Assembly (NCBI RefSeq): GCF_000317145.1
Contig: NC_019697.1
Coordinates: 5,406,886-5,470,885 of the forward strand
DNA: 64,000 nt
Direction of reading: 5' to 3'
From: Chamaesiphon minutus PCC 6605
Lineage (GTDB): Bacteria > Cyanobacteriota > Cyanobacteriia > Cyanobacteriales > Chamaesiphonaceae
The position numbers and the translations under genes were made by a program. The notes beneath the pieces are model-generated. The model was not told where the DNA came from. It searched no databases and worked only from the letters and a program-made list of their open reading frames with translations. Numbering within the stretch: position 1 is the stretch's first letter; every line of letters starts with the position of its first letter. Shown here one piece after another: positions 44,112-52,773 of the stretch.

Positions 44112-44864
44112 GTGAAATTAGTCATCGTCATCATTAGCATCGTCAGTTTGCTAATACTAGAAAATAAGTTTCCCTTTTTCCCATATAAAACTCCCCTCCG
44201 ATCGAGAATCGTAAATAATTTTGAGTTAGGGTCGATAAACTCGATCGTGTCTAGTTTGTTCGCGCTCGCGGTCGCCCGCACGATCGATTTACATTCGACT
44301 GCTGGTATTCTTTCTACGCTGCCATCGCCTATTATTGCGGGTGGGTTATCCTTTCTAATTCTCGATCTCTACATGTATTTTTGGCATCGGATGATGCATA
44401 CGATTCCGATCGCCTGGAGATTTCATTTAGTACATCATACCGATCGCCAGATGAATGTATCTACTGCCTATCGCTTTCATCCGATCGAAATTATCGGTTC
44501 GAGTATTCCCAAATTATTTCTAATTTGGTCGCTAGGAATTTCTAGCAATTTTGTATTAATTTACGAATTGGTATTTACCGCGATCGTCGCGCTCCATCAC
44601 AGTAATTTTGCACTGCCCCCAGCGATCGATCGAGCATTAGCCTATATCATTCTGACTCCACATTATCACCGCATCCATCACTCGCAAGTTGTCGCTGACA
44701 CAAATTCCAACTATGCTAGCGTGTTTATTTGGTGGGATCGTTTATTTGGGACTTATCGCGATCGTCAGAACATGCAAAACATCCAACTCGGCATCAGCGA
44801 AGAAAGCGGCGAGTTAAACTTGCTCCTGTCCCTCATATTGCCGCTGCCAAATAGTAAACCCTAA
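44112..44864 (+). CDS. Sterol desaturase / fatty acid hydroxylase family protein
   Basis: 250 residues from GTG at 44112, which directly follows the heptamer array; an ATG at 43962 would add 50 residues coded by repeats. Three membrane spans (for example IVIISIVSLLILEN; LSFLILDLYMYFWHR) and the di-iron histidine motifs HRMMH, HLVHH and HYHRIHHSQ in order define the family. The substrate may be a carotenoid, hopanoid or fatty acid; not decided. It is followed by a pair of direct repeats. Confidence 0.83.
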   Translation: MKLVIVIISIVSLLILENKFPFFPYKTPLRSRIVNNFELGSINSIVSSLFALAVARTIDLHSTAGILSTLPSPIIAGGLSFLILDLYMYFWHRMMHTIPIAWRFHLVHHTDRQMNVSTAYRFHPIEIIGSSIPKLFLIWSLGISSNFVLIYELVFTAIVALHHSNFALPPAIDRALAYIILTPHYHRIHHSQVVADTNSNYASVFIWWDRLFGTYRDRQNMQNIQLGISEESGELNLLLSLILPLPNSKP

Positions 44865-44900
44865 TCCCTTCTACCACTTATCATATAACTTAGGCTTCTT

Positions 44901-45033
44901 ATCAGGATTTAAGGATTTACGGGATTTGTGGGATGAGGTTATCGGTGCTGATAGTGTCTTCAAACCCCTCAATCCTAAAGCCACATCAGGATTTAAGGAT
45001 TTACAAGATTGGCCGGATGAGGCTATCGGTGCT
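44901..45033 (+). repeat. Direct repeat pair, 49-bp units, 84-bp period
   Basis: Copies at 44901-44949 and 44985-45033 both begin ATCAGGATTTAAGGATTTAC and end ATCGGTGCT, with a few differences between. The material in between has no gene. Together with the following heptamer array it makes up the 245-bp gap before the GTPase gene. Confidence 0.85.
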
Positions 45034-45034
45034 A

Positions 45035-45080
45035 ACCTATATCTCCTATCCCCTAAAGCCTAAAGCCTAAAGCCTACTCC
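45035..45080 (+). repeat. Heptamer array (CCTAAAG)
   Basis: About five copies of CCTAAAG with CTATATC/CTATCCC relatives, about 30 bp before the GTPase start. Confidence 0.8.
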
Positions 45081-45109
45081 CTCATTTCGCGATCGAGCAT
45101 CCAGAAAGT

Positions 45110-46519
45110 ATGAGTAATCCCGATCCAGCCACCACCGATCCCACTACTGCCGCCCCAGCATCTTTAGATATAGAACGCGCTAGAGCGAGCTTACAGCAAA
45201 GTTTATCTCGATATGCTGCCACAAAAGTCGGGGAAGTTTCACCCAGCTTGCAGAGCGATTTAGATACCTTAGCGTACACATTGACCAAACTAGAGCAGAC
45301 TAGTTATAGTATTGCCGTATTTGGCATGGTCAGTCGCGGCAAATCAGCAGTCCTCAACGCGCTGATGGAAAAAAACATCTTAGAAATTGGCCCCCTCAAC
45401 GGAGTTACCCGATTTCCGCGATCGATCCGGTGGTCGCCAGATGGCATCATGCAAGTCGATTTAATCGATACGCCTGGTTTAGATGAAATCGACGGCGAAG
45501 CCCGTGCCAAAATGGCCGAAGAAGTCGTGCGGCAAGCCGATTTAATCTTATTTATTATCGCAGGCGATATCACGCAATTAGAATATCAAGCATTGTGCGA
45601 ATTGCGCCAAGCTCACAAGCCGCTATTACTAGTATTTAATAAATCCGATCTCTATCCAGAACAAGAACGTCAGAGCATCTATCAACAATTACAAAATTTA
45701 AGCGGCGATACTGCTAGTGATGAATTATTGCAGCGGCTACTATCGGCAGATGAAGTCGTGATGGTCGCCGCAGACCCGACCCCGATTCAAGTTCGGATCG
45801 AATACCCTGACGGCACAAAAAAGTATGAATGGGAAAAACCCGAACCCCAAATTGCACCCCTAAAGCAGAAAATTCAAGAGCTAATCGCCCGTGAAGGTCG
45901 CTCTTTATTGGCAATCAATGCATTAGTACAAGCGCGTTCGGCTGAAGAAAATTTGGCAAAAATTACATTAACCAATCTGCGATCGGAAGCAAATGCTTTA
46001 GTCTGGAAATTTGCACGGTATAAAGCGATCGCAGTTGCTGTCAATCCGATCGCAATTTTTGATGTTTTGGGTGGTATATTTATCGATTTACTACTGATTG
46101 GCTCGCTTGCCAAGTTATACAATCTACCGATGACCAAATATGAGTTCAAAAAGTTATTCAGCGGGATTTTATTTAGTAGTGCGAGTTTATTGCTAGGGGA
46201 ATTAGCCACAGGTTTAGTCTTTGGCGTGGGCAAAACAGCCGCACTCATCGGTGGTACCTTCAACTGGGCGATTCTACCTGGATATTTAGGTGCGGGAGCA
46301 ATTCAAGGCGCGATCTCTGGTTATGGTGCCTATATGGTTGGTAGAGCCGCTCAAACTTATTTGGCAACTGGTTCGACTTGGGGTCAATTGGGCGCAAATA
46401 CCGTCATTCAAGAAATTCTCGATCGAGTCGATGATGCCACCATTATTTCACGATTGCGCGATGAATTATTACCCACGCCACCAACGCCGGAAGCTGCGAG
46501 TGAGAAGGTGAGTGAGTAG
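45110..46519 (+). CDS. Dynamin-like/Era-type GTPase with DUF697-like membrane region
   Basis: 469 residues. G1 GMVSRGKSA (72-80), G2 threonine in GVTRFPR (Thr100), G3 DTPGLDE (120-126) and G4 NKSD (177-180) form a full GTPase. After residue 280 hydrophobic segments (FARYKAIAVAVNPIAIFDVL, then IFIDLLLIGSLAKLYN, and GATWAL-like GAGAIQGAISGYGAYMVG) resemble DUF697. Such proteins act at membranes; in cyanobacteria their roles are poorly known. Start at the ATG at 45110, just after a heptamer array. Confidence 0.85.
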   Translation: MSNPDPATTDPTTAAPASLDIERARASLQQSLSRYAATKVGEVSPSLQSDLDTLAYTLTKLEQTSYSIAVFGMVSRGKSAVLNALMEKNILEIGPLNGVTRFPRSIRWSPDGIMQVDLIDTPGLDEIDGEARAKMAEEVVRQADLILFIIAGDITQLEYQALCELRQAHKPLLLVFNKSDLYPEQERQSIYQQLQNLSGDTASDELLQRLLSADEVVMVAADPTPIQVRIEYPDGTKKYEWEKPEPQIAPLKQKIQELIAREGRSLLAINALVQARSAEENLAKITLTNLRSEANALVWKFARYKAIAVAVNPIAIFDVLGGIFIDLLLIGSLAKLYNLPMTKYEFKKLFSGILFSSASLLLGELATGLVFGVGKTAALIGGTFNWAILPGYLGAGAIQGAISGYGAYMVGRAAQTYLATGSTWGQLGANTVIQEILDRVDDATIISRLRDELLPTPPTPEAASEKVSE

Positions 46520-46560
46520 TGGATAGTGGATAGTGAATAGTGAATAGTGAATAGTGAATT
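46517..46560 (+). repeat. Heptamer array (TGGATAG / TGAATAG)
   Basis: Six copies of TGGATAG/TGAATAG start at the GTPase stop codon. Nothing else lies between it and the convergent M28 gene. Confidence 0.85.
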
Positions 46561-46603
46561 TGGACGCAAGCGTCCCCCCGTCTCCCCGCTCAAAAATAAC
46601 CTA

Positions 46604-47632
46604 CTATTCCTGTAGACCAATAAAATCACTAATTACTTTACTGATGCCACTAGTCACTCTGGCTAGCTTGTCAAAGTCGATCTTGTCGATCGAATCATCC
46701 ATTGTATGGTAATAAGGATAGCGAAAAGGCGCGGTATCGGTAATCATCACAGCTTGATAACCCTGCTGCCAAAACGACCAATGGTCCGACCAGCCGACAC
46801 CCTGAATCATACTAGGTAACGCGACACCTTCAGATGGGAATTTAGCTTGAGCGCGGAAGGAGCGAACCGTATTGCGGAGCAATTCTCGCGAATCGATATT
46901 AGATATAAACCCGATAAAATTGCCTTGAGTCGGATACAACAAGCTCAATGGAGGTGGATATTTTTGGGTATTAGCTTTATCGCTGAAATACCCCAATGTC
47001 TCCAAACTAAACATACCCACGATCTTATCGCCGCGTTGTTTGGCTGCTTGAGCATAGACGACACTACCCATGTTTTTCGTCCAAAAGAAAGGCGGCTCTT
47101 CATTGGTAAATTCTACAAATCTAATCGTGCGTAGAGGTTTAGTCCCAACGAAAGATCTGGCCAAACTCAATACAGCCGCCGCACCCGTCCCATTATCATT
47201 CGCGCCAAGACTCGTAAAAGCACTGTCATAATGTCCGCCAATAACCAGGATTTGCTCGGCAAGACTGCTCCCAGGAATTTCAACTTCGAGGTTGCTAAAA
47301 GTTTTGCCATCGACGGTGTATTTCTGCTCTTTAACGGTATATCCTGCTGTCGCTAATTCTTGGCTAAGGAAATCTTTAGCAGCGACGAGATTTGAATAAT
47401 TTCCACTATTTCGACGGCCAATCTTGGTAGCGAGCGTCTCGACATCACGCTGAAGACGATCTTTTAGTTCGATCTCGCTAGCACTCAACGGCGGTAAGGC
47501 TTGCCGATAACTCTCCCCTGGCATCCATACCATCAACGACCATCCAAATACCAGGAGGGAGACAATAATAATGGCGAGGATGGTTAATCTTTTGAGAGCC
47601 GCACTATCGATTAGTTTGAGTTGAAATTTCAT
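46604..47632 (-). CDS. M28-family zinc aminopeptidase, membrane-anchored
   Basis: 342 residues. An N-terminal signal anchor (LAIIIVSLLVFGWSLMVW, about 18-35) is followed by the M28 catalytic fold. The zinc ligands appear in order: VIGGHYDSAF (His-x-Asp), ANDNGTGAAA (bridging Asp), FTNEEPPFF (Glu-Glu) and GWSDHWSF (His), with AVMITDTAPFRYPYYHTMDD near the end. It should cleave N-terminal residues from peptides in the periplasm. A phage or defence role is not suggested. Convergent with the GTPase gene. Confidence 0.88.
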   Translation of the reverse strand: MKFQLKLIDSAALKRLTILAIIIVSLLVFGWSLMVWMPGESYRQALPPLSASEIELKDRLQRDVETLATKIGRRNSGNYSNLVAAKDFLSQELATAGYTVKEQKYTVDGKTFSNLEVEIPGSSLAEQILVIGGHYDSAFTSLGANDNGTGAAAVLSLARSFVGTKPLRTIRFVEFTNEEPPFFWTKNMGSVVYAQAAKQRGDKIVGMFSLETLGYFSDKANTQKYPPPLSLLYPTQGNFIGFISNIDSRELLRNTVRSFRAQAKFPSEGVALPSMIQGVGWSDHWSFWQQGYQAVMITDTAPFRYPYYHTMDDSIDKIDFDKLARVTSGISKVISDFIGLQE

Positions 47633-47726
47633 CGCAGATTCGATCGATACCGCAAAATTTTATTTAACATAGAGCAGGGATTTAGCGAAGTTCGATCGCA
47701 CAGGCGACCTGTCCACGATCGATACC

Positions 47727-47760
47727 CAATTCTCAATTCTCAATTCTCAATTCTCAATTC
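47727..47760. repeat. Heptamer array (TCTCAAT)
   Basis: Four to five copies of TCTCAAT (ATTCTCA) between the M28 gene and the 3' end of the MarC gene, a different unit from the others. Confidence 0.85.
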
Positions 47761-48403
47761 ATTTAAATAGCGTCGGTGCTGCGGTATGTAATAAAGATAA
47801 AACTCCATCAGCAATTAATTGTACCGCGATCGCTAAAATAAAAAATCCCAATACCCGATTGAGCGCGCCCATGCCATTCCGTCCCAACAGCGACAATAAC
47901 GTCTCTCCCAGCACCAGACAGACATATAGCAAAGTACCAAATAATACAATCCCGATCGCACAACCGAGATAATCGCCCCATTGAGTCATTCTCGCCGATA
48001 GCCCGATAATAACACCGATCGAGCCAGGGCCTGCAATCAGTGGCGTCGCCATCGGCGTAAACGAAACATCCTCTTTTTCGGCTCCCGCTTTCTGCTCGGC
48101 ATCCATCAATCGCGGTTTGCTAGCAACCAATTCCCAAGCCGCATTACCGACTAATAAGCCACCCGCAATTCGCAACACATCTAGCGAAATCCCAAAAAAT
48201 TCTAGAATCGCCCGTCCGCCAACTAGAAAGACAGCCAAAATCAAAACGACATCAATAGCAGTCCGTTGAGCTTGTTTGCGCCGCTCTTGACGGCTATCTG
48301 TGGCTGTCAAGCTATAAAATATCGGTACGGCACCGATCGGGTTGGCAATCGGAAATAATGCCGCTAATGTGCCGATCGCGTAGTTTAATATTGCAGATGT
48401 CAT
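47759..48403 (-). CDS. MarC-family integral membrane protein
   Basis: 214 residues with six predicted helices. The family signatures ALFPIANPIGAVPIFYSLTA (about 14-33) and MATPLIAGPGSIGVIIGLSA (about 120-139) are both present. MarC was once thought to be a drug transporter, but that role was not upheld; function is unknown. The 3' end abuts a heptamer array. Confidence 0.9.
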   Translation of the reverse strand: MTSAILNYAIGTLAALFPIANPIGAVPIFYSLTATDSRQERRKQAQRTAIDVVLILAVFLVGGRAILEFFGISLDVLRIAGGLLVGNAAWELVASKPRLMDAEQKAGAEKEDVSFTPMATPLIAGPGSIGVIIGLSARMTQWGDYLGCAIGIVLFGTLLYVCLVLGETLLSLLGRNGMGALNRVLGFFILAIAVQLIADGVLSLLHTAAPTLFK

Positions 48404-48852
48404 CAGTCAAGGGTGAGGGGACAGGTAGTGGATGGGTAGATGGACAGGGAGATGCTTGCACCCAAATTCACTATTGACAATTCATCTCTACTTTCTACTC
48501 TATACATTCTGCCTTCGTTAAGCACGATCGATTAGATGTGGTCAGCAAGCTCTAGTAACTAATGTCGCGTAGCCCACCAGCAAAATTTTGATTCAACAAG
48601 ACTTTATATTTTGTAGGGTAGGCACTGCCCACAAACACCATTTTTGATTTAACAAGACAAATATTTGGGGTGCTTAACATCGATTAATAAGACACACTTT
48701 GCGATGAATTATTCAAGAGATTAGTCAATCGATGAAAATAGTTCAAACTCTTATTACTTCTGTTTTAAATGTTATGTTGGCAGTGCCCACCCTACTTTTC
48801 TACGTCTCTGGCACTGCTATTTCTTCAGGTAAAACCACTCTGTTGAACTATC
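48404..48852. other. Repeat-rich intergenic region
   Basis: About 450 bp without a gene. It holds the inverted-repeat element at 48613-48795 and a nearby direct repeat of TTTTGATTYAACAAGAC (about 48587 and 48641). Confidence 0.5.
48613..48795. repeat. Inverted-repeat element (GTAGGGTRGGCACTGCC ends)
   Basis: Ends GTAGGGTAGGCACTGCC (48613-48629) and its complement with one mismatch (48779-48795) bound a 183-bp element without coding capacity. A shorter palindrome of the same kind is at 49199-49218. It may be a MITE, but no clear target duplication is seen. Confidence 0.6.
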
Positions 48853-49125
48853 TCAAGGTAAAGAGGTTGGTGAATCTAGCCTAATTGACTCAAAACAGAC
48901 AGTAACTTCATTATATGGGCTGCAAAGTGCTGATATTATTTCTGATTCTATCTCATCGATTTCTTTCTGGTCAACTTCTGTAATTTCATCATCAAAACAA
49001 CACTTGACTTTTATAGTGACACCATCAGCAATTACCTGTATTCCTCTTATTCTAGAATCTATTTTACCCAGAAATGCATGAATCAAAGAAAGCAGCAATG
49101 TAATTCCAAGAGCGTTATCATTCAT
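48853..49125 (-). CDS. Small acidic protein, unknown (possibly immunity-like)
   Basis: 90 residues: SLIHAFLGKIDSRIRGIQVI (about 14-33), then acidic FDDEITEVDQKEIDEIESEI with a predicted helix, and CSPYNEVTVCFESI. The AT-rich codons and the LIHAFLGKI opening recall small orphan proteins often found near polymorphic-toxin genes, but no toxin is here and I cannot name a family. Start at the ATG at 49125. Confidence 0.5.
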   Translation of the reverse strand: MNDNALGITLLLSLIHAFLGKIDSRIRGIQVIADGVTIKVKCCFDDEITEVDQKEIDEIESEIISALCSPYNEVTVCFESIRLDSPTSLP

Positions 49126-49434
49126 GGGTTATCTTTTAAATAGGTTAGCAGAAACAATATGAGTTCCTTTTTTACTGTAGATCGTCTGTCCATAGCGGCC
49201 GTAAGGTGGGCACTGCCCACCACTTCAAGTCAAGATATAGCAGGGATTTAAGTCCATTTTATAATCAATCGATTTCGGTAAGTTCGATCGCTATTTATTA
49301 GCTCGATCGATAGCTTCGGTGATGTTATTAGATCGCGATCGGAAAGAGCGGAGCGATCGCATTTAATATACTACTCGATCGTGAAAACTCAACTAGATCG
49401 ATAGTTAATATTGTAATATTTAGAGGTAAATACC
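49126..49434. other. Intergenic region with a short palindrome
   Basis: About 310 bp. The only structure seen is AAGGTGGGCACTGCCCACC (about 49202-49220), of the same family as the element at 48613-48795. No gene is supported. Confidence 0.5.
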
Positions 49435-49695
49435 ATGAGCATTTTGCAATGAGAACCTGCTTATCAAAAGCGAGTCAAAGAACTCCAAGCCGAAGGCGAA
49501 GCCAGAGGCGAAGCTAGAGGCAAACTAGAAACAGCAAAAAAACTCTTATCGGCTAAATTTGGCACAATTTCACCAGAAGTCGAAGCCAGATTGACGAGCA
49601 TGACGGCGGACAATTTGGATGACTTGCTGATTAAATCTTTGGACTGGAGTACTTCAAAGTCTCTATTGGAATATTTAGGTATGACGATCGATTAA
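49435..49695 (+). pseudogene. DUF4351-type C-terminal remnant with a nonsense codon
   Basis: ATG AGC ATT TTG CAA is followed by TGA and then by an open frame that ends at 49695: AYQKRVKELQAEGEARGEAR then KLLSAKFGTISPEVEARLTS and LDDLLIKSLDWSTSKSLLEY. The second half matches the DUF4351 tail of Rpn-like/PD-(D/E)XK nuclease proteins. The TGA could come from CGA by one C to T change. Its nuclease domain is absent. It overlaps the ackA stop by 21 bp. Confidence 0.7.
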
Positions 49696-50913
49696 ATATT
49701 GCCAGCAAGCTGTAGCAATTTGCCACTCTTCTTGGGTGTGAATGGCAAGCAATCTGACTGACGATCGATCGGTGGCTAGATCTCGATCGGGTGGGATAGA
49801 AGTATTATTGAGATCTGGGTCGATTTCTACACCTAAAAAAGCTAATTTTGCGGCCACAGCAGACCGAATTTTGGCTTGATGTTCGCCCACTCCGCCAGTG
49901 AAAATGAGGGCGTCTAAGCCGCCTAAAGCTGGCACTAGAGCCGCAATTCTGGCTGTGAGTCGATCGATATACATATCTAGGGCTAGTTTGGCGCGCTCGT
50001 TACCGGAATCGATGGCTTTATCGATCTCGCGCAGATCGTTAGATACTCCCGAAACGCCTAATAAACCCGACTCAAAATTCAATACTCGATCGAGTTCTTC
50101 AATTGTATATTCTCCTTCGCGTACCAAATGGAGAATTATTCCTGGATCGATCGAGCCGCACCGCGTCCCCATCATCAAGCCATCTAGCGGTGTAAACCCC
50201 ATCGTTGTCTCGATACATCGTCCGCCTGTCACCGCAGCCAGGGAACAACCATTGCCTAAATGACAACTAATTAAGCGTAATTCCTGGAGATCTCGCCCTA
50301 ATAGCTCTGCTGCGCGGCGGGTACAATACTCATGGCTGATGCCATGAAAACCATATTTTCTAATCCCCCGCTTCAACCATTGATAGGGGACGGGATAAAC
50401 ATACGCTACTGCTGGCAAATCCCGATAAAAAGCCGTATCAAATACGGCTAGTTGGGGGATATGAGGGGATAATTGTTCGATCGCTTCAATTCCCATTAAA
50501 TTAGCAGGGTTGTGTAGCGGTGCGTAAATCGATAATCGATCGATTTCTGCTTTAACATCCGTTGTGATTGGGGTTGGTTGGCAATATTTTTCGCCGCCAT
50601 GAACGATCCGATTGCCGACAATATCGATCTGCGCCATATCTTGAATTACCTGAGTTTGGCCCTTACTCAGATAAGCTAATAAGTCGTGGATATCTGCCCT
50701 TCGATTAGCTTGCGTTCGTTCTTCCTCGATCGTATTATCCGCAGTTTTAGCCTGGATTACTGCCGCACCAGTGGAACTCCAATCAATTTTTCCCGTCCAT
50801 ATTGGTACGGCTGGCTCTAAGGGCAAGTTGTCCTGTCTCAATCGATACAAACTAGATTTAAAACTACTCGACCCAGCATTCAGTACTAAGATATCGATTG
50901 AATTAGTTAACAT
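49675..50913 (-). CDS. ackA: Acetate kinase
   Basis: 412 residues, full length. It transfers phosphate between acetyl phosphate and ADP. The signatures are VLNAGSSSFKSSLYRL (residues 10-25), HGISHEYCTRRAAEL, ISCHLGNGCSLAAV and TMGFTPLDGLMMGTRCGSID, all intact, and the C-terminal FTGGVGEHQ. No pta gene is next to it. The 3' end overlaps the DUF4351 remnant on the other strand. Confidence 0.97.
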   Translation of the reverse strand: MLTNSIDILVLNAGSSSFKSSLYRLRQDNLPLEPAVPIWTGKIDWSSTGAAVIQAKTADNTIEEERTQANRRADIHDLLAYLSKGQTQVIQDMAQIDIVGNRIVHGGEKYCQPTPITTDVKAEIDRLSIYAPLHNPANLMGIEAIEQLSPHIPQLAVFDTAFYRDLPAVAYVYPVPYQWLKRGIRKYGFHGISHEYCTRRAAELLGRDLQELRLISCHLGNGCSLAAVTGGRCIETTMGFTPLDGLMMGTRCGSIDPGIILHLVREGEYTIEELDRVLNFESGLLGVSGVSNDLREIDKAIDSGNERAKLALDMYIDRLTARIAALVPALGGLDALIFTGGVGEHQAKIRSAVAAKLAFLGVEIDPDLNNTSIPPDRDLATDRSSVRLLAIHTQEEWQIATACWQYLIDRHT

Positions 50914-51263
50914 TTAATCTACCGAGCTTAGAGAGAATAGTGGATAAGCTGTCTGACATTTAGAGCGCAGATTTAATTCTGCCTTCTGCCTCCGATTAAC
51001 TAGCAGATTAAATATCTAACACCTTAGAACGCACACAACCATAGATAAAACCATAGATATTGTCTATTAAAATCTATCTTTCGACCGATTGCGATCTCAC
51101 TCTAATGGTAGGCTCGATCGAGACATAAAAAAAGGAAGTCTAACCTTCCTCTGGGATTATTATCGATACCTATTGAACTCGATCGCTGACTGGCAATATT
51201 ATTAGGGCACATCCTCGTTACCTGAAATATCAATCGAACCAACATTCGATAATTTGTCTGTGC
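50914..51263. other. Intergenic region upstream of ackA
   Basis: About 350 bp holding the ackA promoter region and the terminator of the leftward 50-aa gene (51125-51150). No other gene is seen. Confidence 0.5.
51125..51150 (-). terminator. Terminator of the 50-aa gene
   Basis: AGGAAG pairs with CTTCCT around a short loop (51133-51138 with 51145-51150); on the minus strand it runs into seven Ts. It lies about 115 bp after the stop codon at 51264. Confidence 0.7.
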
Positions 51264-51416
51264 TTAGACGATCGTCGGTGCTGCTTGCACATAGTCTTGG
51301 ATGATTTCTACCGAATGAATCGTACCCACCTCGATCGTTCTTTGTGGTGGCTTGAATTGAAGATTTAAATACAGGGAGCAAGCCAGCGCGACTGCCAAAA
51401 TCACTTTTTCAAACAT
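51264..51416 (-). CDS. Small membrane protein of 50 residues, unknown
   Basis: Translated leftward from the ATG at 51414-51416: MFEKVILAVALACSLYLNLQ, then FKPPQRTIEVGTIHSVEIIQ and DYVQAAPTIV. The start is preceded by AAGGAGGAG at an ideal distance, a strong argument for expression. One N-terminal membrane helix and a soluble tail. No family recognised. Confidence 0.7.
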   Translation of the reverse strand: MFEKVILAVALACSLYLNLQFKPPQRTIEVGTIHSVEIIQDYVQAAPTIV

Positions 51417-51617
51417 CTTCGCTGCTCCTCCTTTCGTTTACATGTAGTTACTTTATGTTTAAGCTTCTAGATCTTAATTATGGCACGGCGATTTGCAGCG
51501 ACTGTAATCTACGTCACGAAAAGCTAAGTTTCAACATCAAAATTGACCATTAGATAAAAATCTTAATTTGAGCTTTAGATTTGTGCGCTCGATCGCAGCG
51601 ATAAAGATAGAGAGCGG

Positions 51618-52583
51618 CTATATTGATGGCTGACGGAGTTTTCGATACTGTAATTGCAAGATATCGGCAGCTACATATAATTCGGCATTAAGATCGGTGG
51701 GGATAATTTGGGGACGTTGGGATTCGACGATCGGTCTGTCTTGCTCGAAGATTTTTATCGTGCGATTGTAGGCGTCGCGGTCTGCCCATTTACCTGTAAA
51801 AAAGTTCCGAAAATTAATCCATTTACTAACAGTTGTATGCAAGTCGATCGGAATATGTGCCGTCCAAATTGTGAGTTGGCCAAAGGGTAAATAAACTTCT
51901 AAAAATGTCAGATTGGGTAAGAAAAAGCCCGTGCGAGTTTTAATTGGTGAGCGTTCGCCTCTGACTAAAAATTTCCATAAACCTTTTGGAGGTGTAGCCG
52001 ACAAATATACTGTCGCACTAGCACCATCGGGATAATTTTCGATTTGTAAATCTTGGATTTCTGGTCGATCGGGATTGCCAAAAGCTCCAGAATGAACGAA
52101 TGGTGCGTGAGCAAAATCTAGGCCATTTTCGAGGACACGCTCGTAATTAGCATTCCAATAAAATTCACCTTGAATCGATCGTATTGCATCAGATTCGAGC
52201 TGGGGAAAGTTGGGGATCGTGGGTATTTCTCCAGCCATCTCATCGCCTAAAAATAGCCAAATCCACCCGTATTTCTCGCCGACGGGATAAACAGCCATTT
52301 TTGCTGGTTTGGGGATCGTCGCGGTGGCGGCTTGAGATGGGATTTTGCTACAAGTACCATCAGTTTGGTATTGCCAGCCATGGTAGGGACAGACGATACA
52401 GTCGTTTTCGATCCAACCATTGGCGAGAGCCGCACCGCGATGGATACAGTTATTATCGATCGCCCGAATGCGACCGTCGGCTGTACGATACAGTACTAAT
52501 TCTCGATCGAGAATTTTTAATAATTTGGGGCTGGTACCGATTGCATTACAAAATTCGACAGCATACCATAAGTTTTTTGACAT
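51618..52583 (-). CDS. Rieske [2Fe-2S] aromatic ring-hydroxylating oxygenase family protein
   Basis: 321 residues. The Rieske ligands are C46-x-H48 (CIHRG) and C65-x2-H68 (CPYHGW). The mononuclear iron site has NGLDFAHAPFVHSG (about 152-165; Asp/His/His). The length and domain order fit a vanillate demethylase/pheophorbide oxygenase-like group. The substrate is unknown. Divergent from the sugar-acid kinase gene, 190 bp apart. Confidence 0.87.
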   Translation of the reverse strand: MSKNLWYAVEFCNAIGTSPKLLKILDRELVLYRTADGRIRAIDNNCIHRGAALANGWIENDCIVCPYHGWQYQTDGTCSKIPSQAATATIPKPAKMAVYPVGEKYGWIWLFLGDEMAGEIPTIPNFPQLESDAIRSIQGEFYWNANYERVLENGLDFAHAPFVHSGAFGNPDRPEIQDLQIENYPDGASATVYLSATPPKGLWKFLVRGERSPIKTRTGFFLPNLTFLEVYLPFGQLTIWTAHIPIDLHTTVSKWINFRNFFTGKWADRDAYNRTIKIFEQDRPIVESQRPQIIPTDLNAELYVAADILQLQYRKLRQPSI

Positions 52584-52773
52584 ATTATCTGATTAAATGA
52601 TGATGGGTTTAACTAAGAGCGAACTGGGCAATCGTTGGGGATCGATCGACATTAAAGGCGCGATCGAATCAGCTCTACTTTGAACGATCTCAGCAGTTTC
52701 AACGCTCGTGCGGATCGCCAACAAGTTGGTTATATTGATGACACACACAAACTTCTTCAATCGGTAATTAACT

